A stretch of DNA of 64,000 bases from Tyto alba (taxonomy: Eukaryota; Chordata; Aves; Strigiformes; Tytonidae): contig NW_024881321.1 in the NCBI RefSeq assembly GCF_018691265.1, positions 15,935,198-15,999,197 of the forward strand. Reading direction: 5' to 3'. Each line of letters starts with the position of its first letter. Position 1 is the first letter of the stretch. The notes under the pieces were generated by a model. It did not search any database. It worked only from the letters and a program-made list of their open reading frames with translations, and had not been told where the DNA came from. This document shows positions 13,101-25,754 of this stretch, piece after piece. The translations under genes and the position numbers were made by a program.

Positions 13101-14463
13101 GTCTGAGAAGAAGATACATTAATATCTTTCTTTACTGACCAGAAGGGAAACTTATATTAACTTAAATGAGGTGTTTAATGTTTAGATGGCAAAATTCAAG
13201 TAAGGTCACATTCCACCCCCCCAACCTTTCTCCTATGTGATTGTCTAACTCTAAGAAGGAATATATGTTTGAGCAGTTATGAGACACAGAGGTAGAAGGA
13301 TGTGAAGAATAACCAAGTTCTTTTACAAAACTACTTTAAAAGTGTAAGTAGTGCAATTATATTGAGCAAAATAGGCCAGTTGTGGACAAAGGGATGATTC
13401 ATTGCACAGCTGTGATAATTGTTAATAGTAATTGTCTTTAAAAATGTATCCTCAAAAGTTAAAAAAGGGAAATTAATAATGTGACAGTCCTACCATTTAA
13501 TGGGTCAAGGCATGAAGCAGGATTAATTTGTGTACATACTGCTAGCATGTTAGTTAAAGGTATAATGATATTGGTTGTGAATCCAGTTCTCAGGATTCCC
13601 TATTTATCTGGTTCCCAGAAAATTAAACTGGCCAAGAAAAGTTATAACTCTAGCCCTGCAAAAATACTTATCTGACTTGTCATGGTCTGTGCTAAACAGC
13701 AAATCAGCCCCAGAGGTTAACTGTCCCTTGAAAAGTAATGAGACACTATTAAAGGGCAAGACATACATATACGGAAAAATGGACCCATAAAGATACGAAC
13801 ATGCTCCTAATGCAAATAGTTAATGCAAAACACTGTAAACTGCCTTACCTTTACTATCAATTAAATTATTTAAAAATATTTAACATGTATATGCTTTACA
13901 GTGGGCTGATATTACTGTCTGAAATGCTACTAATGCCTTATCAAGAAGAACCTTGACTGTTCCTTCCACAAACATGTTTGATCTACTATGCATTATAAAG
14001 GGCTTATATAGTACTATTATCTTTATATTTATTAAATACAGTTTGCCTAAATATGCAATATACAACACAAGCACATAAGAACAGAGGTAAGAGTTCCTAA
14101 AATGTTGCAGATTTTTAAATTTAATAGAAATTGCCTTTGTATTAAGTAGCTATCCTTCTTCATCTTGATCACAATCTGCTAAAGTCCATAACAGCACCTA
14201 TGGTATTCATAATTATGTTGTGTATTACTGATGTAATAAGTAAGATTCAAGAAAAATGTTGAGAAAAAAGAAGGTCTGTGTTCTAAATCTCATGAAGATC
14301 CTATGCAGAATCAAGCAGGTTGCAAAATTTCCTGAGTTGCACTCAGCCTGGACATATCATGAGGTAAGGGGGAAAAGTTTTCATCAAACACAGGTGTTTG
14401 ATAAAAAACAGGTTTCCTTAGGAAATAAATTACAAGGTGTTTATGTCTGCTTAATTAAGATAC
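10167..14463 (-). other. DACH1: DACH1 intron (4.3 kb)
   Basis: Complete intron within the DachBox-C coding region. It contains a moderately GC-rich patch at about 10570-10790 with no recognised coding content, an ancient LINE-like fragment near 11500-11640, and otherwise AT-rich unique sequence. Confidence 0.93.
11500..11640. repeat. Ancient LINE-like fragment (CR1/L3 class)
   Basis: The words ctggcaagatctatctagcc and ctgtatctgactcc recall a phrase in old CR1/L3-type elements of sauropsids (a 'tctagcccagtatcctgtctcc' motif). It is diverged, its orientation is unresolved, and the identification is from memory of the family. Confidence 0.4.
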
Positions 14464-14611
14464 CTCTGTTCTTCTGCTCCACAGCCAACTGTTTTTCAAG
14501 CGTTTCCCTCAGTTCTCGTTCCCTGAAGAGCTCCATCTTCAGCTCTGTCTTTTCCAGTTGGACCTGTTTCTCTTGAGCTCTGGCATTATCTATAGCAACC
14601 TTTAGTAGACC
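14464..14611 (-). CDS. DACH1: DACH1 coding exon: first half of DachBox-C coiled coil
   Basis: This exon encodes 49 whole codons plus one base, starting GLLKVAIDNARAQEKQ and ending QLAVEQKNR. The charged, Glu/Lys/Arg-rich helical pattern with Leu spacing is the start of DachBox-C (the Ski/Sno-related C-terminal coiled coil), used for dimerisation and partner binding. The acceptor is tttctttgaacag (AG at 14612-14613) and the exon opens on a whole Gly codon, matching the phase-0 end of the upstream exon. The donor is AACAGAG|GTATCT. The single G left over combines with CA at the start of the next exon to make Ala, giving NRAI as in known DACH1. Compared with human DACH1 from memory there are a few conservative changes, for example MELFRERE and AVEQ. 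Flanking introns are 8.8 kb upstream and 4.3 kb downstream. Confidence 0.97.
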
Positions 14612-15790
14612 CTGTTCAAAGAAAAAGTTAGATAATGTTTGAAGAATGTTAGAACAGCTGACATAATAAATAGCTTCTGTTATTTTTCCTTGATTAGTCA
14701 TGTGAGATTTTACAAATGGAATCATCCTGCTACTGAGTCAAAGCCTTCCAATTATCAACAGCAAATTTTTACTGGAATTAATTTTAACAGGTGGGCAAAA
14801 ACCTATAAAAAGCCAGGAGTCAAGTTTTCCCAGAAAATGCAAACTACTCTGACTATGTGTACTACTAATGTGAAAAAGTTATAGGGATAGGTTTATTCTT
14901 TGTAAGAGATGAAAGAGACAAGCCTACATCAGGCACTTGTCTGTGTCCAAAACAAAAAGCTATCCCACTGAAAAAGAACTGGCAGTCTCATGATCACATA
15001 CATCCACAGAATGGCAAATTCAATCTCTAGCACAACTCAAACCAACAGAAACTATCAAAGGGACAAAGGCTCTTTTAAAGGCTTGACATTTGCTTCTTAT
15101 TGTTGCTAATTATTATTATTTTAAAATATTTTTGTATTTCATAAAGTTACCAAGGAAGATAGGGTTACTGGGATCCTAAGCAAAGGACAGTCACAAAGCA
15201 AGAAGATATCTCTCTTAAAAAGTCCGTTCCCTGACCTTGTACAACTGTTGTCTCACAGAAGAGAACAAAATGCAGTCATCTCTCAATTTCTTGACCTGGA
15301 ATGGTTGAAATAAAGTCTACCTTTTTTTATTGTTATTGTATCAGGAAATAATGATTTAGCCTATTCTAAACTCCTCCTGAGAATTTCAACTTCACAATTC
15401 CTTCTTTTTTTCAAGGAAGCAGGAAGATCCCAGCACAGCTAATAACTAGAGAGTTAGGACATTGAGATAGGGTATGAAAAAGAGGAGGAGAAATGGAATT
15501 GAAATAAATGAACATGGAAAGGGGAAAGATTTCCTTTTCCATTTTCCACAAGCCTGGCTATCAGTTTTTAAGTTTACACCTGAATCTCTCCTCTTGAAGC
15601 TATCATAACAGAGTAGATAATTAAGCATGGATATGCATATATGAACCTCCATGAATATGAACCTAACTCTTCTGTATCCTAGGCAAGTCTCCTGACAACT
15701 TAACTATGGAGATAATTTGACCCAACAGAAATTTAATTACTGATATAAAGCAAAACAATGCCAACAAGAGCGACTGAATAATACTCCCCA

Positions 15791-15850
15791 ATAGCTCTGC
15801 TAGGGAAGTGTTCAGCTAACAGATAAAAGGTTCACATTCAAGACCCGGTT
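15791..15850 (+). repeat. tRNA-like SINE head relic (weak)
   Basis: An A-box-like word (tagctctgctaggg) is followed about 35 bases later by a B-box-like word (ggttcacattcaagaccc). The spacing and words suggest a degraded tRNA-derived SINE head. No cloverleaf is intact, so it is not a tRNA gene. Confidence 0.25.
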
Positions 15851-17639
15851 TCAGAACAACCACACTACTACAGACATGAAATCATGTCCCCCAACTCCCA
15901 AGTAAGATTCCTCACCCCTCAGGCACACTTCCTAAACTGGATTCTGGGTTACATGTTATTTTATTAAAATTATTTGAAATATCTGCAAAAAGGAATGGAA
16001 AAAGAAGCCAGCATTATGATACTTGAGAAACAGAAAAAGTATTTTTCATGAGTGTTAGTGTGCAGATTTATTCTACTAGTCTTCCCAATGTCAATGTCTG
16101 CTTTGAAATTTGTGTCCTTCAAACTCCTCTTTTAAGTCTGTTTTCAGAGCCTGTTATTTTCAGTACTCTTCATCCTCATTCTTAACTAAATTGTTGCCTC
16201 AAGTGTTGTCTCATTCAGAGATTAATACTTTGCAGCTCTATTACACTTCAATCTATTAAAGTCCACAGGAACTGAAAGAACTCAACACCTTCTGACTGCA
16301 AGTCCCAGATGGCCACCAAAACAATATACACTACATACGTATAGAACCACATTTTAAAATATCTACCGATGGTAACACAACAAATATGCTTATAAATATG
16401 TTTAAACTTTTAGCAGTTTTCTTTAAAGAATGAAATGCTATTCTAAAATAGTTAAAACACAAAGGTATTTTGTGTTGAATGTTAAACCTGGGTGACTATT
16501 AAAGAAAACCATATAAAGCTCAATACAAAGCTCTACAGACATATGCAAAGTAAAATACAGTTCGAAATATTTGTAAAGACTTTCCAATCTATTTTTGAAA
16601 AGCTAATATCCACCTGAATTCTATTCCCTTCCCCCACCACATCCTCCTACACTTATAAGCATCATAAACTATGCTTTTTATATAGGTTGATTTTGAAATA
16701 GTAAGAAATTGAAGTTGTTTATCAATACCTGCTTCTGGCTTACACTTAAACTCTCGAATACTTTAATCTCCTCCAATTCATCGCTTACTGGAACATTTGA
16801 TTCATCCAAATCACTAATAAACCGGATTAAGTGAAACTACATTAAAAGTATCTGTTGGTGAAAAGCGTACTGTCAACGAAGTTTAAAGCTGCAAACACCC
16901 TCCTCCAAAATTCTTACAATCTATCTTGTTTAACAATAAAATCGAGCTGCTAAAGCAACTGCCATTTTTACTCAATTCAACTACATTTGTGTACATGTTT
17001 CTTCTTCATCAGGAACAAACAATTAGTAACAAATGAAAGAGATCATTACATCAAGTGCCCTTTTAGATCACCCCAATTAAAACTTTAGTTTATCTGTATT
17101 TTAATTCTAAGATACCAAATTCTAATTTTCTGCTCTGATTGCTCTTGTTGACTTATCTTTGAAAGATGTACTCTCAGTGCAAAGCCTAGAGATTATTTAG
17201 CAAGATGCCAATGTTGGCACCACTTAATGTGTTGATTGGTTGTATTATCAGTAGCAGTTTAAAATAAATTACTATTAAACTATTATTGTCCTTGGCTGAC
17301 AAAACACAATATTTTGGTGTTCTTTAAATATGAAACAATCATTATGAATAAACATGGAGAATAATGCTAGAGTGTAACACTGATGTGTGTAATTTTATAT
17401 TAAGAATTGCTGCAAAGTAGGAAGCTGCTAAAAGCATATTACATTTTCTATTGAATTTCTACACCACACTTCCTCCCCCAACCTTTCCTTTTTTTATACT
17501 TGCTGCTAACGTAGCTAATGGTAATACATTACCTATTGCTGCTGATTATGTCTGAAAAATATTAGCTTTTTGGAGCCAAGACCCACAAGGGACTACTTAT
17601 AAGCTACACAAAATTAAGTTTCATTTTTAGAAGTTAAAT

Positions 17640-18060
17640 CAGTGCACATCAGTAGGCGTCCAATGTGAAAAAAAATCTGCACTAGAGCCAAACTGATGCA
17701 TATGCAAAAGTGCTGTTGCTGCCAATGACAGCTCTAGTGTAAAAATACTGGAAACATTCAATATCTCCCTGTATTTGATGCAGAAGGGGGTGAGAAAAAC
17801 AACTAAAAAGTACAGCATCTAAAAATCATCAGCGCCCCTTTGAACAGGAATAGCAATTTCAGAGTTGCATGAAATTCTATTAATTCTCCCAGTGGATCAG
17901 CTGTAAAAGATTATACAAAATACAGTATGTCCAACTTGTATTTGCTATGGCTAATCCTCTAACCTGATATTAAATCAATATGCTGCCAATGACAATGGGA
18001 AATGCAGTGCAACACAGGACATTAACAAAAAGAAAATATTTCCCTTTAGGGAAGGTCAGA
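17640..18060. promoter_or_regulatory. Candidate intronic enhancer block
   Basis: An exact 14-base word, tgctgccaatgaca, occurs at 17717-17730 and 17981-17994. A 9-base inverted pair, cactagagc at 17680 and gctctagtg at 17731, brackets an octamer-like atgcatatgcaaaag. Unrelated background sequence rarely has this arrangement. Function is inferred, not shown. Confidence 0.3.
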
Positions 18061-18647
18061 TGTTATGGAGGCTGGATAATGAGAATTGTAGTGAACATGC
18101 TCAGGTTCCAGATTTGTTTTTAATACAGTATGGCTCTATCTGGAGACAGGCTTTAAACATGGCATGCCATTCTTCCCTTCTGTGTCACTGCTACTAATTT
18201 TTTTGCATTTCAGTGTAAGGTCAAAAATGGATATTTTGCTCCTGGAGATGTATAGATCATTTTGATTAGTTTTGTTTGATTAAATGCAATTGTTTTAATA
18301 TTTTACACAGATAAATTCTTCAGAAATGTCCCAAATAAAAAGTAAATTTGATATATGGTTGATGTTTCTTCCCATTCTCTGATGTATCCAAAACCACCAT
18401 GACATAAGGGCAGTCTACTGATCCTACAGGAATTAAACATATATCAAACTTCAACCCAGCCTTAAAGCTAGTATTACCCATCATTATTTTTAAAAAATGC
18501 AAATGTGTTGCTTACTTTGAAAGGGGGGGAGGGTAAGGTCTATAGAAGCCTTTCTCTTTCTAGCTATATCTACAGTGTGCTCCACTTAACATAATTTAGT
18601 TAGCTACTCAGTTATATGTGACATCAAAATGACCTTACTAGCTAGTC

Positions 18648-18801
18648 GAGTGGTCTATCTAGAAGACCATCCTGTTTCCAACAGTCACCAACAGTGACTG
18701 AAAAAGGAAAAGTAGAAGAACAAGGCATGCACACAGTGAAGCTTTCCTAGTCAAACTTCCCAGCTTCCAGAGATTTGTAACTCAGGGCTTTCTTTTGCAA
18801 T
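18648..18801. repeat. Ancient LINE-like fragment (CR1/L3 class), second copy
   Basis: Contains tggtctatctag, then atcctgtttccaacagtcac, then a gaagctttcctagtcaaact and cccagcttcca order like that of old CR1/L3-type elements as remembered. It shares the tctatctag core with the fragment near 11500 and is better preserved. Confidence 0.5.
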
Positions 18802-21800
18802 ATTAGCTATTCATGGTGAAAGCACTTTCAAATAACATTGCTTCTCTTTCAGTCAGAAAATTACATATAATTTGTATGCTCTCATCATTAAAACTATCTA
18901 GTGAAAGGCTTTAAAAAAATAATATATACATTTTTAGATCACAGGTTAATTTTTGAATATTTGCTATTTGTAACTGACGACTGACTTGATAACATAAGCA
19001 AAGTAAGATAACACAGCTTGACTATCTCTACAGATGACTCGAGAAAGACATTTTTGTAATATCTGATTGAATGTCTCCATCACAGGTAAAGGCATATTGC
19101 ACAAGTATAAATGGCATTTTTCCATTAATGCTTTCTGTGAAAAATAAAATCATTCTCTTGAATTTTAGCAGAAGATAAATAAAATAACATGAAGTAAAAC
19201 TGTGGTTTTTACTTTATCCAGTGTTTGCAATATTTTTCTCTGGTGTATTTAGTCATAGATGGTAACAGTGCAGGAGGCTCACAGCAATAAAGCCAGTAGT
19301 TTGCTTTGTTTTCATAGGGGAATATAGTTTGTAATCATGCATTTCTTTTATTAATATCAACGGGATACTTGAAATTTATTTTACATATCTCTTTAAAGAT
19401 ACTTAGCAACAAGACTGTGTCAATACAATACTGTCTTGATAGAAAAAATATAGTTATCAGTGTGCAACTAATTCATCCCGTAGATATTAATGGAAATTCA
19501 GCTCAGGGACAGTAAAGATTCAGACTCTAAAATCTTAAAAGAGCATTACTATTACCCAAGCATACTGCAGTTTCATGAAAATCTGTGGCTGTAACATACT
19601 TTGGCATAATCGAACCATGACTCAAAGAGGTAAACTTATGCGAGGGGTACGGAAACATCTTTAGCCTTCTCACTAGCACCCACACAGTATTTTGCTGTGA
19701 CCCACCTTCCATCACCCTCCATCTTCCCTGAAGCTGCACATAGACTTCCAGCATTTAATCTGGAAAAATTCAACAAATACACATTGGGAAGGAACAGACA
19801 TATCAGTTAATTAAAACTCCCTGGTGAAATTTATTTTCTCTTTTTTTTAGATGTATAGATATACATCTGAATAAGAAAATAGGTCCCAGATCTCATTTCT
19901 TTATTTTATGTGTGTATTTGTTTAACTATGTTTTTTTTACAGTTTATTATTTGCATTACAGCAGTCCCCAGCAAGAAATAAACACTGGTTGTTCTGCGTA
20001 CTGTATATTGTTATTTTCTCCTTTTTAAATGTACAAATAATTAAACACTGTATTTTTGTTTCAATAAGTATTTATGGAGAAGTAAGAAAAATGTATATAT
20101 GATGCACAAAAGGAAATAAACCCAACTAGCAGTCCCTGGTAACAGTGATAGCAAATAGACTTGTCTAATATTTGCCTAAAATTACATATTAGTGATTAGG
20201 GGCCATCCATTTAACTTCAGTATGGATGGAAGGCACAGACTCACTCATGTTTAGTGGCCAATTCTAAAGGATGTCTCAAACTTCTAAAATTCAAGTAGAA
20301 TTAGACACCAAGGTCAATCACTGAAGCTCTTCAGCACCTGCAAGACTTTTAGCATATCTTGTTTTCAAATATAGAAACAGAAATAGTGCTTAGAAACAGT
20401 GCGTAGAAATTTTTGCTCACATACTCAAAAGCACTGTCCCCATGGCAAGGTTTAGGATACCACTTACTCTCACAACGGTCAAAATTAGAACTCCTAGTGC
20501 CCATACAGTACCCTAATCCTGTTCTATTTTAAATCAGGACAGGCTCTACAATCTCTTCAGGAGGCACTCAAGGTTTATGTTACGCAGATCCTCCAGACCC
20601 TGCACCTCACACAACTGAATATACACAAGAGGATCATGGCACAGATATTTACCATCACTTCTGTGCATACTGGTGTAGCCAAAGGTTGCTTGCATATGTA
20701 TTCATGTGGCCACCATATCCCTAAAATATAGGCAACCTCTACCACCACTTGTGGCAGGTCGTACATGTCCCAGTCCCATGACCTAATAAAGAAGTACACT
20801 TGCATTTCATAGGCAGACACACACCCTTTTACTGAAAGGACACATCTGTGTTTTCATCATGCATGACCCTGGGGAAAAAAGAACAGTGTTTACCAAAACC
20901 ACTCATCTAGCCTTTGGCTAGATTTCTGCTATTTTCTGTCTTAAAAGCACCTTTGTACTGGAGGCACGGAATGGACTATAGGCCAGATGATCACTTCTAG
21001 AAAGTTAGATTTGCCCCATTTCTAGCATAGTTGCAACAAGAGAACAGTGAGGGATCTTACTGCTTCACCTCCCCTCTGAATCCACACCTCTGTACTGAAA
21101 GGGGTGCAAAATTCACCTGGACCAAAGTAGAGGAAAGAGGAATTTACCCAGTGACAAGACCTTCTGACTCATGTACTAAATTCACCATAGGTTTCTGGTA
21201 GAGCTTATGCATTTCTTAGGAAAGTCACAATTGATATTGCAAGCAGGACCCACAGTACAGAATTTCCTCTTTCCACAAATCCCATTAATTAGTTTGAACT
21301 TGTAGGCAAATATCCAAAACTCAGTTCTGAAAGGGTCAGTATCACAGTATCTAACTCATTTGTGGGCCTGGGTTAGTCCCCTCTCATTGCAATAATTGGT
21401 AAATATGAAAAACATTTTAAATGGCACTGATTAGAGGAACTGCCACTATTGCACATAGGTTATTGTAATAGACACTATTGTTTTAAAGAGAGAACTTAAC
21501 TTTTTCTACACAAGTAGGAAAATCAAACTAGCTTCTTCTTTTAAAAAAAATTTTTTCATTATGAAGTGGTTTTCTAATGTTGTCCTAACAGTTATTAAAT
21601 ATATAGGGGGAAAAAATGCCTTGATGCCATATGAAAGGATTCCCAGAGATCTGTGGAAACCATGTAATGAAACATGGACACACACTGAAAAAATCCAAAA
21701 GGATTTATGTCCCACTTCTTTACCCTGATAGATGGTTTGTCATGATGTGGAACCTCAAGGTAAGGAGCAATAAGTCCAAAAGCACAATGAGAGAAGGCAT

Positions 21801-23399
21801 AAAGAAGTCTGTGTTTTCTTTATGATGTTGCCTTTTAATTTAGCTGTTCATTCCAGATAAGATTAGGGGGTTTGTGTTTAAAAAAAAGAACAAAAAAAAA
21901 AAGCAATGACTGAATTTCGCATTCACATTTTCTGTAAAACAAAACTGAATGAATCCTTGGCAAATTAATCCTGGTCATTTATCCTGAAGTAGTGCAGCAC
22001 TCTCATATTCAATCACAAGATTAGCTAACCTGTTGATGTTGAATGCTTTGCTCATTAGGTTGCTGTCTAGGGACATTGAGTGCACACATTTGTCAAAAAT
22101 ATTACTAAGAACTTTCCTGTACATGCATGCACAGCTAAAACATTACATGCTTTGCTAACTGTATTTCTTCCTTTAAAAAAAATAAACACATTCTTCAGAG
22201 ATTGCAGCAGATCTCTTAGAAGAATGGTAACTGTTGTAGAATTACCCCTTGGTTTATGATTTAAATATTGAAGATCCTAAGTCTCAGAATCACAAAAAGC
22301 AATCACAAATATGCTCTTTCAGACCAGGCAGATATAGCAATACTTAGCTCTTAAATAGCAGTATTTTTTCATTATTAGATCTCAAAACATCACCAATGAG
22401 TGGATCATATACTCTTCATAAAACAACTCTGAAGTGCCATAAACTTTAATGAGATTGCTTAAGAAAGTAAAATGAGCAGGATTTGGCCCTGCTCTGTCAT
22501 AGCCTTTGCTGAATAGAATACAATTGGTTTTAGATAATTGCAGGAATAAGCAGGGGAAAATATTGTGAAAAATACATTAGAAGTTAGTAGTTGCACAGAT
22601 GATGCTTATCTGGAATGAGTACAATATGGCTGCATTATTTCCTGCACTATCATTTTGCTTCTTCATGCAATATACAAGCATATTGTTTCAAAAGTTGCAT
22701 CTGGGGGACACATGATCAATGAATTTGTGGACAAAAAAAATTCTTCCCTCTAATATGAAACACTAACGTATTGGCTCCAAGCTAGATGCTAGTATATACC
22801 TTAAATAATATTTGAATCAGTCTCTACTGTACAATAGACATCATGACTACCAAATAGGAAATCTGCAGAAAATTTGGTAATACCCTTTGAAGTCTACTCT
22901 TTGAAGACAGTACTTTAAGTGAAATGGGCTTATTTATAAAATAAGTGCTTTTTGTGAATGCTTTTATGGGAGACACATTTCAAATAGCTTTGAATATAAT
23001 TTCCACCTTGGCACTCCAGCAATTTAAAATAACTATTTATTAAAGAAATGTTTCTCTGCTTAGCAAATGAGATGAAGTTAAACAGTAAGATACATTTCAT
23101 TAGCCTGTAATAAAAAGAGCATTTAAGACAAATGTTGTTAAACACACCAATGTAATTTTCATCAAATTCTCTGCTGTGGTTTAATATACAATCTGTATTT
23201 TTATGTACTGTATCTGACAGCTTCTAAATTCAGTTGTTTGCTGTGGTTCCTTTAAAGCCTAAATTACTAGAAAGTTTCAGTAAATTACTTGATCCAAATA
23301 ATCTTATGAACTGACTAAGCTAGAATGGTTATATTAATTTAGACAAATCTGCAACTGGCTCCTCTCCATCCTTTTAAGCTGATCTACAGAAAGGCCTAC

Positions 23400-23551
23400 C
23401 TGGATGTTAGTCAGAAGGGTCTCTATGGAGGACAATCCATCAGGGAATAGAAAAGGAGATGGAAAACCTGGAGGTAGTGGTTGCCCATGCCCAGTTAGAG
23501 AAAGTTTGTCAAGGCTGTCTCTTGCGGTTGGTGTGGAGAGCGGGGTCTCAT
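23400..23551 (-). CDS. DACH1: DACH1 coding exon: Ser/Pro linker before DachBox-C (first visible exon)
   Basis: This internal exon of the transcriptional co-regulator DACH1 encodes about 50 residues. They include DETPLSTPTARDSL, a Gly/Pro/Phe-rich stretch (LPPGFPSPFLFPDG) and the end SSIETLLTNIQ. As recalled, this matches the vertebrate DACH1 linker just before the C-terminal coiled coil. The acceptor reads ttcaatcacatacag with the AG at 23552-23553. The exon opens with AT, the last two bases of a GAT Asp codon whose G lies in an upstream exon outside the window. The donor is CAG|GTAGGCC, so the exon ends on a whole codon. Open reading continues past the donor for about 20 codons into intron, but that part is not DACH1-like. 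DACH1 is a nuclear protein that works with SIX/EYA factors and co-repressors. This linker is probably disordered. DACH2 is the only realistic alternative, and the sequence fits DACH1 better. Confidence 0.95.
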
Positions 23552-24223
23552 CTGTATGTGATTGAAACAAAAATATAGAACAAGTTACGCTTGTCTGTTT
23601 TTATTAGACCTCAGTAATGGCTTCCCTAGTGGTTTCCAGAACATTTATTGCAAATTGGTTCCTGCTATCAGGAGAAAATGCTTTCTGCTGAATTTTCTTT
23701 AATGAAAAAGCTGTGGAGATACAACAAGATAACATTAATGAGTAACTTTATAAGCCTTTTAAATGCAGTCTCTAATGAGACTGAGTTTACAGTGCCATAG
23801 AATCTTTTTAAAACAAATATTATCTCACATATACTTGTGATAATATATTCAGGCTGACTTTATGGGCACCTTCCCAATTATCTCATTTTAGTTTGTGTTC
23901 TATTTGGATTGACAATAGAATATTTTCTAGCATGACATATATTTTGTATACGAGAAGTATTTGAATATGAGGCTTCCCATACAATTAACTCTTCCTACTC
24001 TTAACAGTTTCACTTACAGCTTAGAAGATTCTGCAACACTGAGAAAAACTACAGCTCTTCAATGCATTTTAAATCAAGAAAATACACCTGATTCCCACAA
24101 CCAAAATATGCTCTGAACAGTACATGAAATTAACAGCATGGTTACAATCGCTGGCCTAATATTTTTAAACGTGGACATCTTTTAACAATTAGTGCTAAAC
24201 TCCTTAGTGGGATCTTTGCAACA

Positions 24224-24310
24224 ATCAGATCTGATCAGTTCTGACATCACAATAGGAAAATACACAGCTTGAAGACTTCTAAAATTAAAGTTTCACAGAT
24301 AATCTGTGAA
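24224..24310. repeat. Two short perfect palindromes
   Basis: atcagatctgat (24224-24235) is a 12-base perfect palindrome. ttcacagat-a-atctgtgaa (24292-24310) has two 9-base arms around one base. They form the left end of a cluster of palindromic sequence less than 1 kb upstream of a DACH1 exon. Confidence 0.85.
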
Positions 24311-24329
24311 CAGATTACAAAGGAAGTGC

Positions 24330-24425
24330 AAAAAAAAAAAAAAGAAAGAAAAAGAAAAAAAACCCACAATTAATAGAAAATTCACTACTCTGTTTCAGTG
24401 TTGGTTTTTTTTTTTTTTTTTTTTT
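24330..24425. repeat. A-rich run facing a T run (potential hairpin)
   Basis: An A-dominated stretch at 24330-24362 with a few G interruptions is followed after about 42 bases by an uninterrupted T run at 24405-24425. The two could pair as stem arms of about 20 bases. Confidence 0.9.
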
Positions 24426-24529
24426 ACTTTTTGAAATATTTTTAGACTACTGTTGGTATGATACAGAAATTTAGGTCAATTTCTTTGTAGCAGATGTTAA
24501 TCTGAATTCTTCAAAAGGAAAACTATCTA

Positions 24530-24557
24530 TATGTGTATATATATATATATACACATA
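24530..24557. repeat. 28-base perfect AT/GT palindrome
   Basis: A perfect 28-base palindrome: tatgtgta, then a TA-alternating centre, then tacacata. It sits in a longer TA/CA microsatellite (24526-24576) and could form a cruciform. Confidence 0.9.
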
Positions 24558-24999
24558 CATATATCTATACATATACTTCTTATCAAGGGTTCAGTAATTA
24601 ACTGACATGTTGATGTATCTCAATACAATACAAGGACATTAGAATGTACTCTTGGTATTATGCAGATCCCTGCACAGCTATTTGGCTACAGAAGAGTTTG
24701 TCAGACTTGGTCTTTTCCATTTGGGCTTTGATCATTATAAGATATATACGTTTTGGGTTATTTTAATTTATTTTCCTTTCTGCACTTTATTTAATTATAG
24801 TTTTGATAACAGTTATATTTCTCTATTTATCCTATCATGCAAATTAGGAATTTTATTGAAATTGTAATGAAAGTTATGATTCTAGTTGTCTAAAAAGAGC
24901 TCTCTCTCTGACTGGAGTGCAGTATTCTCTTTATGTGGACATGGTCTAGGATGAGGAAAATTGAAATCTACAGCAATGATGGGTTAGAGTGTAGACTTT

Positions 25000-25710
25000 G
25001 ACAACTACAGGACCAGAAATCTATAACTCAAAGTCCCAGTTCATTCCAACAGTCCCCATCCACCATTACTTCAGAAGGAAGCAATCTTCACCAGCCATGT
25101 TCAGATGTAGATTTCTTGCTCCATCTCCTCACCAGTTCTTTTGTGCTGGCCAGTATTTACAGTGCTAGAATAAAAGCCTCAACCACTACGTCCCTCCACA
25201 GAAATACCCAAACAGGCATTTGGACATCTGCTTCTGGGCTCTTTTAGCTCCTTCTATAGCCAGCAGAGAGAAGCATACACCAGTTTAAGGAACTAATCCA
25301 TCTGAACTATCACAGGCATCTACTGCAGGAAGAGACAAATCTTCCTCTACAAGTGTCTGGTGACTTTTAGAGAAGCCTAAGATGACTAGCTCAGATGGAA
25401 AGCCCTACTTTTGGTGAGATCACTCCTACCACAGAAACTGTTCTTCCTACTTCACTGTGGCTCAGGCTGAGAGTAGCCTACACGAGGAGAAAGACTGTGT
25501 TCCATGTCCCCCATTTGCCACAATTTGTGCCACAACTACTGCTTTCTCATAAAGTCATCACTCAAAGGCTTTCTACAGTACACTTTGTGAAAGGAATGGA
25601 TGTTGACCAAGGAAAGCTTCAGCCCATTCAGAATCATAAAAGATATTTTCAGCTATATTTAAGTTTTTCAGTCGTGTCACAAAGTGCTGAGAAAAACTGG
25701 CTGTAGATGA
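25000..25710. other. Mid-GC stretch with an unassigned 103-residue open frame
   Basis: This stretch is richer in C and G than its surroundings. It has an open frame on the plus strand at 25395-25706. The translation shows no domain, signal peptide or repeat I recognise. It could be an old repeat, a lncRNA exon or chance. Confidence 0.3.
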
Positions 25711-25754
25711 CCGTATCATTTCCTATCTACCTTACTGAGATTCAAAGCAGGCTC

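Larger units (their letters stand above)
14612..23399 (-). other. DACH1: DACH1 intron (8.8 kb)
   Basis: Complete phase-0 intron between the linker exon and the first DachBox-C exon. It holds a tRNA-like SINE-head relic near 15791-15850, a candidate regulatory block at 17640-18060, an ancient LINE-like fragment near 18648-18801, and unassigned mid-GC sequence at 20160-21400. No further exon was recognised. Confidence 0.92.

Noticed and set aside
15791..15850. tRNA gene
   Set aside because: Only box-like words; the stems do not pair as a cloverleaf. Kept only as a weak SINE-head relic.
20160..21400. Mid-GC stretch as an LTR or ERV
   Set aside because: No TG..CA termini, primer-binding site, or gag/pol-like reading could be seen.
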